A stretch of 28,077 nt of DNA from an archaeon (GTDB taxonomy: Archaea; Thermoproteota; Nitrososphaeria; Nitrososphaerales; CADDZS01). The position numbers and the translations under genes were made by a program. The DNA is taken from positions 1 to 28,077 of the forward strand of contig JAKAPU010000017.1 of assembly GCA_021806865.1 (NCBI GenBank). The letters are read 5' to 3'. A model generated the notes under the pieces. It did not search any database. It was given only the letters and a program-made list of their open reading frames with translations, and had not been told where the DNA came from. Positions 15,929 through 23,860 of this stretch are shown in pieces. Each line of letters opens with the position of its first letter. Position 1 is the stretch's first letter.

Positions 15929-16328
15929 GGCGCGCTCTTTTTTCTAACTCTCTCCAGAAGCTCTATCCAGACTCCGTTTGGGTCTTCGACGAAGCCCAGC
16001 TCAGTTTGCCCCGAAATGTACGGAGCCATCTTCGCTCTTCCACCCAACTCTACAAGACGTTTCATGACGACATTCATGTCTTCGCCCAGCTTCAGCGTGA
16101 AGCCAAGATGATCAAGTTCGTCCTCCTTCCTGTAACCCTTGACGTAGGACATTGGATACCAGTTGAGTTTGATCTGAGGAGAGCTCGGGCTTTTACATAT
16201 GCGTAAGACCTGCCGGTTGGAGGGAATCTATTTAGCTTTGCGACAAGCTCCATTCCAAGCCCCTTTGCGTAAAACTTGATCGACTTTTCCATGCTTTTGA
16301 CTGTGATACCAGAGTATTCTAGTCTCAT
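15925..16328 (-). pseudogene. VOC (glyoxalase/bleomycin-resistance) family gene with one frameshift
   Basis: Two overlapping minus-strand frames form one VOC protein of about 133 residues. The N-terminal part reads MRLEYSGITVKSMEKSIKFY and GLGMELVAKLNRF, up to GRSYAYVK. The C-terminal part reads DELDHLGFTLKLGEDMNVV and then GFVEDPNGVWIELLERV. They join cleanly if one A is added to the AAAA run at 16191-16194 (TTTT on the plus strand), giving YVKSPSSPQIKLNWYPMSYV. The VOC metal-site pattern is present (His in LDHLGF, Glu in VWIELLE). A single homopolymer indel could be a real mutation or a sequencing error; the rest shows no decay. Family members include glyoxalases, epimerases and dioxygenases. 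Confidence 0.75.
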
Positions 16329-16385
16329 ATGATTGACACGTGTCTTCTAATGCTTCAGCTATCTGCAATAGTTTGAGTTACACTC

Positions 16386-17642
16386 TCAAACCGCCGGCAC
16401 AGTTTCCCTGACTATGGCAAGAAACTCGTCGTCAGTTAGGATTCTCTTCTTGTCCTCCGAAGTCTCTTTAACGCGCACCAAGATTTTGTCTATCTTGTCC
16501 TCAGGTATACGGATTCCCATTTTCTTTCCTTTGTATACGATTGAATCTCTGCCGCTCTTTTTCCCAAGAACCACATTGATCTTTGAATCGTGGCCCGCAA
16601 ATGAGGGAAGAAATGGAAACATCTCCAGAGGCATGTTGAGCTCTTCGAGCCTCGACCACCATCCTGCGATGATTCCAGATTCAGTCGTGAAGAGGTTATC
16701 TCCGGTGATTGGTTTCTGAGGTGGCATCTTGATCAGTGAAAGTTCCTGAACAAGCTTTGAAAGAGATCTGAGTTTCTCGTATCGCACATTGGAGTTAACT
16801 CCATACAACAGTTTGAGCGCCATGGCCACCTCCTCTGTCGACGCGTTTCCAGATCTTTCCCCAATGCCGTTGACTGTCGTATGCAATGTGTCCACCCCCT
16901 CCATTACCGCCGCAATCGTGTTTGCGACAGCAAGTCCAAAATCGTTATGCACGTGTATTTCAAGTGGCCTCTTCGTGCCTAGCTTTTCTTTTACCCTCTT
17001 GACAAAATACGATATTGCATGCGGCGAAGCCACTCCAAAGGTGTCTACCAGAGTTAGGGCATCCATATAACCTTCCGTGGCCACTGCGTTAACGAGCCTC
17101 CAGAAAATATCAAACGAGGCCCTCGTCGAATCTATAGTGAAGAAAGTCACTGGGAGTCCGTGCTTGTGCGCGTAGTCGGTTGCTTCGATCGAGGCTGAGA
17201 GAGCTCTTTCCTCGCTCCAGCCATATCCATATTTTATCAAGTGGTCGCTGGAAGGAACCTCCATCATTATTCCATCGACGTCGCACTTGATAGCCATGTC
17301 CACATCGCTCCTTATGCATCTTGCAAAAGCGTAGATCTTGCTGGATAGCCCTAAATGAGTCATCTTGGTTATCGCTTCTTGATCCTGTCTCGAGACGCTC
17401 GGCATGCCAGCTTCTATTCTGTCAATACCTGCCTCGTCAAGTTTCTGAGCGATCTTGATCTTTTCCTCTTTCCGAAAGATAACGTTTGCCTGTTGCTCTC
17501 CGTCTCGGAGCGTAATGTCGTGAAACTTCACTCTTGGAGCAAGATCGTGAAACTGACCGCGGACCTCCTCCAAGTAGTTGTAGAAACTCACAAAGTAGTT
17601 ATCTGTACGATAATCTTGTGCCGCGTAGGACTGTTGCATCAT
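16386..17642 (-). CDS. DRE-TIM acyltransferase (homocitrate / 2-isopropylmalate / citramalate synthase type)
   Basis: A 418-residue enzyme of the DRE-TIM metallolyase superfamily, which condenses acetyl-CoA with a 2-oxoacid. The hallmark HDITLRDGEQ is at residues 41-50 (Arg 46, Asp 47), the metal-binding HVHND at 230-234, and NGIGERSGNAS follows. The segment FFTIDSTRASFDIFW and the long C-terminal helical region (ESGIIAGWW, GKKSGRDSI) resemble homocitrate-synthase-like members. The LeuA regulatory dimer domain of classical isopropylmalate synthase is missing, so leucine feedback control is unlikely. Which oxoacid is used cannot be read safely: lysine (AAA), leucine or isoleucine biosynthesis are all possible. 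No other pathway gene is in the window. ATG 17642 is followed by a second ATG. Confidence 0.85.
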   Translation of the reverse strand: MMQQSYAAQDYRTDNYFVSFYNYLEEVRGQFHDLAPRVKFHDITLRDGEQQANVIFRKEEKIKIAQKLDEAGIDRIEAGMPSVSRQDQEAITKMTHLGLSSKIYAFARCIRSDVDMAIKCDVDGIMMEVPSSDHLIKYGYGWSEERALSASIEATDYAHKHGLPVTFFTIDSTRASFDIFWRLVNAVATEGYMDALTLVDTFGVASPHAISYFVKRVKEKLGTKRPLEIHVHNDFGLAVANTIAAVMEGVDTLHTTVNGIGERSGNASTEEVAMALKLLYGVNSNVRYEKLRSLSKLVQELSLIKMPPQKPITGDNLFTTESGIIAGWWSRLEELNMPLEMFPFLPSFAGHDSKINVVLGKKSGRDSIVYKGKKMGIRIPEDKIDKILVRVKETSEDKKRILTDDEFLAIVRETVPAV

Positions 17643-17823
17643 TTGAGCCGAGCAAAATTTCTCGGTCTCTTATCCCTTTCTTGATGATGGCGCACCACTG
17701 TTTGTTGAATGTTGGGACTGCCAGACCTCACGAGTAGCAGTGAAGTTTTTCCAAGCCAAGAAATTAGTTCTGATGCGCGATCGTCTCCCGGAAACAAACT
17801 ACACTGTCAATGATACCTTCAAG

Positions 17824-17852
17824 TGAAAAAGGTGGGGCCGCCTTCCGCGGCC
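17824..17852 (-). terminator. Intrinsic-type terminator of the winged-helix regulator gene
   Basis: Reading the minus strand, a GC-rich stem-loop GGCCGC-GGAAG-GCGGCC (17852-17836) begins 2 bp after the stop codon and is followed by CCCACC and then TTTTT (about 17830-17826). The hairpin plus T-run fits a factor-independent terminator. It separates the regulator from the acyltransferase gene downstream on the same strand. Confidence 0.6.
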
Positions 17853-17854
17853 AG

Positions 17855-18334
17855 TTATGAGACAGTCACTTGCGGCACTGTTTCGGTTGCTACTGCATCC
17901 CACGGGATTTTGGAAAAGAGTTCATCTGTAGAGGATTTGGAGGCCCCCGTTAAGCCAAGATATTGATCGCCGAACATCTCTTTGATTGATTCGTACAGTC
18001 TCAAGAATTCCAGACCCTTCTGCGTTGTTCTGTAGCGAATGGAAACATCATTTTCATCCCTTTCCTCGAGTATTAGCTCAGAACGCAGCAGAATATTGAG
18101 ATATTCACCGAGCATCGGGTAACTTAGATTAGCGCCATACATGAGATGAGTCTTAAGAGCGCCATTCCTAGCTCTTGTCAAGAGGTTCGAAACAATTTCG
18201 AGCCTACTTCGGTTTCTGAATTTGTCTTTGGCATGAGAGCTTCCGCGGCTTTTGGAGGTCATTCCGTTTGAAGTTCTTTCGTCCTCCGAGTCGTATCTCT
18301 TCATGTCGTCCGACTTCCAACCGATTGATGCCAT
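17855..18334 (-). CDS. ArnR1-like winged-helix transcriptional regulator
   Basis: A 159-residue protein with a charged, probably disordered N-terminus (about 1-35) and a winged-helix domain (about 40-115): NRSRLEIVSNLLTRARNG, ALKTHLMYGANLSYPML, then LNILLRSELILEERD and RYRTTQKGLEFLRLYESI. This pattern is widespread among small archaeal regulators of the ArnR1-like HTH family, especially in Thaumarchaeota. A C-terminal tail of about 40 residues has no motif I know. A strong ribosome site GGAGGTGA lies 10 nt upstream of ATG 18334, and a TATA-like AGATAATAAC about 40 nt upstream. A terminator follows directly, so the gene is monocistronic. Its targets are unknown. Confidence 0.87.
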   Translation of the reverse strand: MASIGWKSDDMKRYDSEDERTSNGMTSKSRGSSHAKDKFRNRSRLEIVSNLLTRARNGALKTHLMYGANLSYPMLGEYLNILLRSELILEERDENDVSIRYRTTQKGLEFLRLYESIKEMFGDQYLGLTGASKSSTDELFSKIPWDAVATETVPQVTVS

Positions 18335-19007
18335 TACTTACGATTCACCTCCGCGAAACTCAGTCAGCGAGTTATTATCTCTGACTATGTTCAAGGAATA
18401 GAACGCATCCGCACTACACTGTTGAACGCATGCCTTGGTGGCTCAATTCTTGTCTAAGAACAAATATACCTCATTGTTCTGCAGTTCAAAACATCATATC
18501 AGACAATTTGAATCCAAACTATGCTTTTACCATAATTGAAACTCACAGAATCGATTCGCTCATAGAATTGGATCATTGATCCCTTCATATTCAGAAACAA
18601 TCTACAGGAATTTTGGACTATGTTCAAATTTGCTAATCATCCGGCGAGTTTTGCAACTTCTATAGCGATTTCAGTCGACTAGTCACAAACTTACAGGAGG
18701 ATTGCATTTCTTTTTCTAAAATAACCACTGGTCGTTGCACTCGAATGCGCTAAGCTTCAACTTTTCGACTTCGATGGACTGCAAGGAATGAGTTATATTT
18801 TGCTTTTCGGCACAACATTTCCACATGCGCTATTTGGACAGCGGAGAAAACGTTCGCAACCGTAGCCACGTACGGAAGTCCACACGTTTTCAAAGACTCC
18901 TAGGATTGCATATTCTCCCTCGATGCTCACATCTACACTGTCGAACAGCAACAAGGCTCGACTGAAACTTCAAGGTACAGCGATTGTCGCTTGGTTCCGC
19001 GAAAGAA
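18335..19007. other. AT-rich intergenic region without a supported gene
   Basis: About 670 bp lie between the winged-helix regulator and the M24 gene's stop, unusually long for this compact window. Stops are frequent in all frames I followed, and no protein family, tRNA or known RNA was recognised. It holds the regulator's promoter at its left end, the inverted repeat at 18457-18480, and a purine-rich GGAGG at 18696-18700 with no frame behind it. It could hold an unrecognised small RNA or decayed gene. Confidence 0.5.
18457..18480. repeat. Inverted repeat in the long intergenic region
   Basis: AGAACAA (18457-18463) and TTGTTCT (18474-18480) are perfect 7-bp arms around a 10-bp AT-rich spacer. 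It lies about 120-145 bp upstream of the winged-helix gene and could be an operator; chance cannot be excluded. Confidence 0.35.
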
Positions 19008-19025
19008 ATGGCGGAAATCCGCCAT
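19008..19025. terminator. Hairpin just after the M24 gene stop
   Basis: ATGGCGGA-AA-TCCGCCAT at 19008-19025 has perfect 8-bp arms and starts 1 bp after the minus-strand stop codon of the M24 gene. In RNA the loop would open to about 6 nt. No T-run follows on the minus strand, so it may protect the 3' end or aid termination rather than be a classical terminator. Confidence 0.4.
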
Positions 19026-19026
19026 C

Positions 19027-20256
19027 CTACACGACAGTAATCTCTTCGACAGGGAATTTCGTTATTACGTCGCGCCCTGAATCAGTGACGACCACCATTT
19101 CCTCGATCCTGACCCCCCACTTGAAGAGCTGCCCGTGTTGCGTTTCAAGCGCGAATACCATCCCCTCCTTGATTGGGAACGGATATTCCAGCGAGTTGAT
19201 CCTTGAAACAAGTGGCAGGTCGTAATGGGACAATCCTTGCCCGTGCCCCCAAAGGTTTGCTGCGGCTTCTTCCTCCTCCCTGTAGTTCCATATCTCCTTA
19301 GCAGAAGGGAACTTGCTTGCGATGTCCTTTGTCGTAATTCCTGGCTTCACTACGTTGATTGCATCATATAACCAGTCGAGCGCGAGCTTGTAATAGTCCT
19401 TCTGTTCTTGCGTCGGCTGCTTTTTGATGCTGTACGTCCTGTAGTAACAGGTGTGGTATCCGTTCCAGGCAATGACGACGTCGATGAATACCAGATCCCC
19501 GTAGCCGATAATTCTGTCCGTGAAGGTCCTGTTGTTAGGCCATGTATTAGGTCCAGAGCTTACAATGATGGTCTCTACGAAATCGACTCCTCTCACGGAG
19601 TAGGCGTAATCTATCAGATGTGCCATGACTTCGTTTTCTGATATCCCGGGCTTGAGTATCTTTACTGCCTCGAAGTGGATGTTGTCTGCTATCAACGCGG
19701 CCATTTTTTCCGCTTCGACCTCGTCCTTGTTCTTCACTGCACGCGCGTCGTGTATCGCGGCGGATCCGTCCACTAGTTTTATCCCCACCTCCTGGAAAGC
19801 CGCGAGCATGTTGAAATCAATGAAATCTGTAGCTAGAGGGAGGTCGGCCACGCCGTGTTTCTTCATTTCATTCTTGATGTCGTTCGCGAACTTTAGCGCC
19901 TGATGCTTTGTCGCATCCCCCGATGCACCCTTAATCCAGACACCGTAAGAGTATCGAATATTGTCCTTCTTGATCCAGGGATTGTTTCTGACCGAGTGAT
20001 ACATATTGTCACCCTGCTCGTAGAGCAACACGTCTCCGTCAGCAAGAGTTAACCCATACCTCAGTCCCGGCTTGTCTCTCGTCCACGGAGGTCCTCTCGT
20101 CCCAGTCGTGTACCTGATGTTTTCTTCATAGAATGCGAGAAAGGCCCCATAGCCGTTCTGCTTGATGTTCTTCAGGGCTCTATCCTGGCGATATTTTCTG
20201 AGTCTTTCCCAGTTGATCCTTTCCTCAGATTCAGTACCGACTATGCCAAATGACAT
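19027..20256 (-). CDS. M24 (Xaa-Pro peptidase / creatinase fold) family protein with altered metal site
   Basis: A 409-residue protein with the N-terminal creatinase-like domain and the C-terminal pita-bread fold of M24 metallopeptidases. Four of five dimetal ligands are in place: D259 (VFIDVV), H338 (GHGQGLSHYD), E371 (FALETQHG) and E385 (GVRIEEMVV). The second Asp, which lies 11 residues after the first in the family, is Cys 270 (GYHTCYYRT). The site may therefore hold one metal, a different metal or another chemistry, as in non-peptidase M24 members such as DddP. The frame is open to 20289, but a TATA-like CTTAAAAT at 20286-20279 lies 23-30 nt before ATG 20256 and overlaps the upstream candidate start, so the transcript is probably nearly leaderless from 20256. 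Confidence 0.88.
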   Translation of the reverse strand: MSFGIVGTESEERINWERLRKYRQDRALKNIKQNGYGAFLAFYEENIRYTTGTRGPPWTRDKPGLRYGLTLADGDVLLYEQGDNMYHSVRNNPWIKKDNIRYSYGVWIKGASGDATKHQALKFANDIKNEMKKHGVADLPLATDFIDFNMLAAFQEVGIKLVDGSAAIHDARAVKNKDEVEAEKMAALIADNIHFEAVKILKPGISENEVMAHLIDYAYSVRGVDFVETIIVSSGPNTWPNNRTFTDRIIGYGDLVFIDVVIAWNGYHTCYYRTYSIKKQPTQEQKDYYKLALDWLYDAINVVKPGITTKDIASKFPSAKEIWNYREEEEAAANLWGHGQGLSHYDLPLVSRINSLEYPFPIKEGMVFALETQHGQLFKWGVRIEEMVVVTDSGRDVITKFPVEEITVV

Positions 20257-20278
20257 TAGGCGAAATCTTTTCGTTCGG

Positions 20279-20286
20279 ATTTTAAG
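20279..20286 (-). promoter_or_regulatory. TATA box of the M24 gene
   Basis: On the minus strand CTTAAAAT sits 23-30 nt upstream of ATG 20256, the spacing expected when transcription starts at or next to the start codon. There is no Shine-Dalgarno motif, which fits a leaderless message. Confidence 0.55.
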
Positions 20287-20493
20287 CATTATTGACAGTC
20301 AGTGTACTGGCGACAATTTTCGAAGGAGAGTGGGGCCTAGCCTTTTCGGCATTGTTTTTCAGCTTCCACTGTTCGAAGTGAATAGAAAGCGTGACGGGAG
20401 GTGGATAGCCAATTTTTGCCTAATTTCCTAGCGCATCGTAGTTCGATTACAGACCGTACCAGTGCGCATGAACTGCAGCCGAGCTATGAATAT

Positions 20494-22245
20494 CTAAGCT
20501 GGTGGTACGACTGGTAGAAGGAGGTGAGAAGCGTTAGCGCCTCCTGTCTGGATTTTGGTGACTCCATGGAATTCGGGAGATCCTCTATCTCCTGCGTCGT
20601 TGTGGATGAATGGGCCGGATCCCTTGAACCTCTCAGCGGAATCAGGCCTTTCGAAATCTCCACCCCCAATCGTTAGAGCAATTCTGTATCCACTTGGAAG
20701 CACTATACATGTAGGCCACATCTCTACTTCTACTTCGTATACCTTCTCAGGCTCGAGTTTCTGAACCTCGTCATGGGTGTGATACGGCCTGTATGGTCTC
20801 GAAAGATGTGGATCTTTCTTGCGGTGCGAAGCGCGCAACCATCCCTGAGATAACGGGGCCTTCGGTTCGTTTGCTCCGTGAAAAGTCACTTCTCTGTCCT
20901 CCGGGCTGAAAGCTCTGAGTGTCAGAAACAAATCGGCGTCCGTTGTAGAGGATGCTATGTTCAATTTGCCCACAACGGGCCCTGTGATCTCGGTCTCCTT
21001 CTCAAGCGGATTCGAGTAAAGTGTCACTCCGCTCCCCTGAGCATTGAAAGAAAACTTGTCGACAGAGGAAGGAGTCTCCCACTGAAGGCCATTATGAGAA
21101 TTCAGATACGTCATTGTCCATTTTGTCCTCGCGATCGGCCACTCGGATTCCTTTCTCTCTTCGAACCTGTCAACATGTCGGATGGTGAGAAGTACTCTAG
21201 GTTCTTTTTCCCAACCATTGCTCTTCCCTTTCAAAAAGTGGTCGAAGAACCTCATCTGGAGGTCGAGACCGTACTTAAGATAGAAGTATTCTTCATGTCT
21301 TCCCACGTGAACCGAAAGCCATTTCTCTTCCGAGGCCGATCTCATGAATCCCTCAAAGTTGCCACGGCTATGCAATCCGATTCCTCCCCAGTTGCTCGCA
21401 GACATTAGTGGTATCTTGATCTTTGAGAGATCTGCAGAACGCGACCTGTGAAACTCGTCGTCGAGCTTGTGCCTTCTGATATCTCCCAGATAGTTGGTGC
21501 GATTCTGCTTCAATTGCTCTTCGCTCAGAGTTTCATCACCAGTGGCTGGTTTTCCTAGCCACGGATCCATCGCGCTGTTCATGCCCTTCCCGTGCTGTCT
21601 TGGCAGAAACCTTCGCGCGTACCATTGCTCCACAAATCCGTTACACAAAATTCCTCCGTGGTAGGTCATTTCTCTGTAGTGGTCGCAAGCTCCCTCCCAA
21701 GGAATGATTGCCGTGAGGTGCGGCGGTTGAAGCGAGGCAACGAGCCACTGCGTTATCGCATAGTAAGAGATTCCAAGTAGTCCGACCTTGCCGTTGCACC
21801 AAGACTGCGTTGCAGACCATTCGATTGCAGTGTAAAAGTCCCGAATCTCTCTCGGTGAGTATTTATCAACAATTCCTGGAGATCTGCCTGTACCGCGAGC
21901 GTCGATTCTTGCAACCGCGTATCCATTCGGAACCCACCTTTCAGGGTCGACGGTCTCCCAGGTCAGAAAACTGCACGTAGAGCCCTGCATCACTTCGGGA
22001 TGCTCTTCTACCAACCTCTTCCATTCTGGCGCGTATCCTTCTTGGTACCTGAGACCCTTGTTGTACGGCCCAAGATTCATGATGACAGGAACTTTTTCGT
22101 TACTCTTCGGTCTGAAGATATCTGCTCGAAGCACGATACCGTCATCCATCGTGATCCCAACGTCTCGTTCTATCACCATGCCCGATTGAGCATCACTCAA
22201 CCAGTCCGAATCACTTGATACCGATTTAGGAGGTCTATCTGACAT
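20494..22245 (-). CDS. CocE/NonD family alpha/beta hydrolase, paralogue 3
   Basis: A 583-residue paralogue of the two hydrolases at the left of the window. The nucleophile elbow is GISYY (Ser 160), the candidate His is in VGRHEEYFYLKYG, and the usual Asp position again falls in SNWGGIGLHSRGNFEGF. The jelly-roll half has TTDADLFLTLRAFSP, GWLRASHRKKD and EMWPTCIVLPSGYRIALT. It is closer by eye to paralogue 2 than to paralogue 1 (shared GLRYQEGYAP and VGRHEEYFY). The N-terminus carries about 22 extra residues before MVIERDVG; the ATG at 22179 there is an alternative start. It lies upstream of the M24 gene on the same strand, but a 237-bp gap and a separate TATA box argue against one operon. Cytoplasmic by absence of a signal peptide; substrate unknown. 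Confidence 0.9.
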   Translation of the reverse strand: MSDRPPKSVSSDSDWLSDAQSGMVIERDVGITMDDGIVLRADIFRPKSNEKVPVIMNLGPYNKGLRYQEGYAPEWKRLVEEHPEVMQGSTCSFLTWETVDPERWVPNGYAVARIDARGTGRSPGIVDKYSPREIRDFYTAIEWSATQSWCNGKVGLLGISYYAITQWLVASLQPPHLTAIIPWEGACDHYREMTYHGGILCNGFVEQWYARRFLPRQHGKGMNSAMDPWLGKPATGDETLSEEQLKQNRTNYLGDIRRHKLDDEFHRSRSADLSKIKIPLMSASNWGGIGLHSRGNFEGFMRSASEEKWLSVHVGRHEEYFYLKYGLDLQMRFFDHFLKGKSNGWEKEPRVLLTIRHVDRFEERKESEWPIARTKWTMTYLNSHNGLQWETPSSVDKFSFNAQGSGVTLYSNPLEKETEITGPVVGKLNIASSTTDADLFLTLRAFSPEDREVTFHGANEPKAPLSQGWLRASHRKKDPHLSRPYRPYHTHDEVQKLEPEKVYEVEVEMWPTCIVLPSGYRIALTIGGGDFERPDSAERFKGSGPFIHNDAGDRGSPEFHGVTKIQTGGANASHLLLPVVPPA

Positions 22246-22351
22246 CGGTCGAATCGAGGTTTTGCCTGGAATTGAAAGTCTTTCGCAGAGTAGATGAACA
22301 CTCTATGCTATTCTTCTAGGCACCTCTCTTCATCAGTCGACTCTTCAAAAA

Positions 22352-22870
22352 TCAAATCTGTTTTGGATAAGTGACAAGGATTCCTTCTACTTTGGCCCAC
22401 TCTGTCAATTCATGATTCTGGGCACGATTTTCCGACAATATGTCAGTGACTTCGACTCCCCTAACGACTAGGGCGTCGCCGACCATCCTGCGATGACATC
22501 GCCACGGTAATGCTTCGGCACACATGATCGCAACGCACGCTTTACTGGCCAACTCCAAGAGATCCCTAATCCCGTGCTCAAACTCTTCCGTCTGCATGTG
22601 ATCGGCGTATCCTCGAAAAGACTCGTTTGCCCATCCCAGGTTTTTCGAGTCCTTGCTTGGATGTCTTAGACCACCCAGGCTTTTCATGTGAGAGTAGTCA
22701 ATGCCCCTCTGCTTCAGATAGGTGGAAAGGCTATCCTTGTTGAACTGTGGATTCTTTCTCGACCTTGGTACTGTTCGAATGTCAACTAGAGCCTGTATTT
22801 CGTATTTCTCCAGTATCGAGACGAGTTGTTCTATCGTACGAGTTGAATGGCCTAGCGTGTAGATTTGCAT
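22352..22870 (-). CDS. DUF488 family protein
   Basis: A 172-residue DUF488 protein with all family landmarks: the start MQIYTLGHSTRT, LVDIRTVPRSRKNPQFN, LGGLRHPS, and MCAEALPWRCHRRMVGDAL, whose Cys and CHR motif are the conserved core. The biochemical role of the family is not established. The frame opens at a TTG (22888) that overlaps the upstream gene, but ATG 22870 matches the family start and has GAGGGG about 10 nt upstream. It follows the methyltransferase gene by 14 nt on the same strand, so the two form an operon. Confidence 0.9.
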   Translation of the reverse strand: MQIYTLGHSTRTIEQLVSILEKYEIQALVDIRTVPRSRKNPQFNKDSLSTYLKQRGIDYSHMKSLGGLRHPSKDSKNLGWANESFRGYADHMQTEEFEHGIRDLLELASKACVAIMCAEALPWRCHRRMVGDALVVRGVEVTDILSENRAQNHELTEWAKVEGILVTYPKQI

Positions 22871-22884
22871 TACGAGGAAGCCCC

Positions 22885-23487
22885 TCAACTCTTTGTTGCG
22901 TCTGCTTTTCCGTCTCCTGCTACTTTCTTCATGGTGTACAGATACAAATCTCCCTCTCTGGCTTCTGGAGCCCAGTTTTTGAACCTGTGAATGTAGGAAA
23001 CGATTCTTATGTCAGGACTGGCTTCGCGTTCGATTTTTTTCTGAAGCCTCTCCATGATACTTGTTTCGTTTGACAGAAACACGAATATTCCATCCGCGTT
23101 GCTGATGTCGGCAGAAAGAAGGTTTTGCCTGATCACTTTCACTCTGCTCGAAAGTCCCTTTGATCTGATCATGAGATTTGTCCAAGCGCATTTGAGCGGA
23201 TCGATTTCTATGCCTACGCAGTTCATGTTGCTTTTGTTGGCAACAGAGACTATCATTCTGCCGAACCCGCTTCCGAGATCAAAGAATGTTGATCCTTCCT
23301 TAAGATCCATGAGCTTGATCACGTTATCGATTTCTTTGCTAGAAGTTGGGAAATATCCAGCGCCCCAAATGAACCCGCTCACGAAAAGGTATGCGAGAAT
23401 GCCTGCCATTGCAAACAGAGTTATGCTGATTGGTGGAACCACGCGGTCGAGATAATGCGTCGCGGAATAATAGATTATCCAGCACAA
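22885..23487 (-). CDS. Membrane-anchored class I SAM-dependent methyltransferase
   Basis: A 200-residue protein with one hydrophobic segment (about residues 19-41) followed by a Rossmann methyltransferase domain. Motif I is FFDLGSGFGRMIVSVA (Asp 70), the acidic end of the second strand is GIEIDP, and the motif IV region reads ADGIFVFLSNET. The layout of a transmembrane helix, then FPTSSKEIDNVIKLM and the motif I core, resembles the FAM173/ATPSC-KMT group of lysine methyltransferases; that is by eye. It probably sits on the inner face of the membrane and modifies a membrane or membrane-bound protein. The start is a TTG at 23487; ATG 23409 would cut into the membrane segment. It is divergent from the SRP RNA gene, with only 39 bp between them. 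Confidence 0.82.
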   Translation of the reverse strand: MCWIIYYSATHYLDRVVPPISITLFAMAGILAYLFVSGFIWGAGYFPTSSKEIDNVIKLMDLKEGSTFFDLGSGFGRMIVSVANKSNMNCVGIEIDPLKCAWTNLMIRSKGLSSRVKVIRQNLLSADISNADGIFVFLSNETSIMERLQKKIEREASPDIRIVSYIHRFKNWAPEAREGDLYLYTMKKVAGDGKADATKS

Positions 23488-23494
23488 CGATAGT

Positions 23495-23502
23495 CTAATA
23501 TT
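23495..23502 (+). promoter_or_regulatory. TATA box of the SRP RNA gene
   Basis: CTAATATT at 23495-23502 lies 25-32 bp upstream of the predicted RNA 5' end at 23527, the expected archaeal spacing. Its AATATT core is symmetric, so it might also serve the divergent methyltransferase gene, although the distance there is less suitable. Confidence 0.55.
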
Positions 23503-23526
23503 GGCAGAACCGAAATCGTAGAATTC

Positions 23527-23840
23527 GCGACAGGTAGGATCGGGAGGATAGTCGTCTCCCCTTGTCCTGAAACCGACTACATGCAGGGGTCAGTAACCGT
23601 CGGGTAAAGCACGGAGAGGAATGTACTTCCCTGTCCTGCAGGGAGGAACCCACGCCACGTCGGGCTGCCATAGGAGCGCGCCTTTCGAAGGGAAGGTTGC
23701 GACTTTGAACCGTCGAATCGGGTGAGATCCGGGAGGGAGCAACCCTAAGATGGAATGACCGCGCTGACGTGTCTACGCGGAGGACCTGTAAAGTCAGGAA
23801 AAAGGCATCCCATTCGTGTGAACACTGGCGGGGCTGTCGC
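23527..23840 (+). ncRNA. ffs: Signal recognition particle RNA (7S, archaeal type)
   Basis: About 314 nt, a normal archaeal SRP RNA length. The S-domain helix 8 signature is at about 23721-23747: GGTGAGATCC, a GGGA tetraloop, then GGGAGCAACCCTAAG, close to the canonical GTCAGGTCC-GGAA-GGAAGCAGCC that binds SRP54. The Alu end shows TGAAACCGAC and then ATGCAGGGG, as in archaeal SRP RNAs. The ends close helix 1: GCGACAG (23527-23533) pairs perfectly with CTGTCGC (23834-23840). No protein family fits the frames here. The RNA scaffolds SRP19/SRP54 to target nascent membrane and secreted proteins. Exact ends are inferred from the helix and could shift by a few bases. Confidence 0.92.
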
Positions 23841-23860
23841 ACTTTTCCAGTAATAATGAC

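Noticed and set aside
18923..19225. 100-codon plus-strand open frame at the end of the M24 gene
   Set aside because: About two thirds of it is antisense to the conserved C-terminus of the M24 gene, and the rest has no recognisable protein features or ribosome site.
23495..23842. 115-codon minus-strand open frame over the SRP RNA
   Set aside because: Its sequence is Arg/Ser-rich with no family likeness, and the interval is explained by SRP RNA structure.
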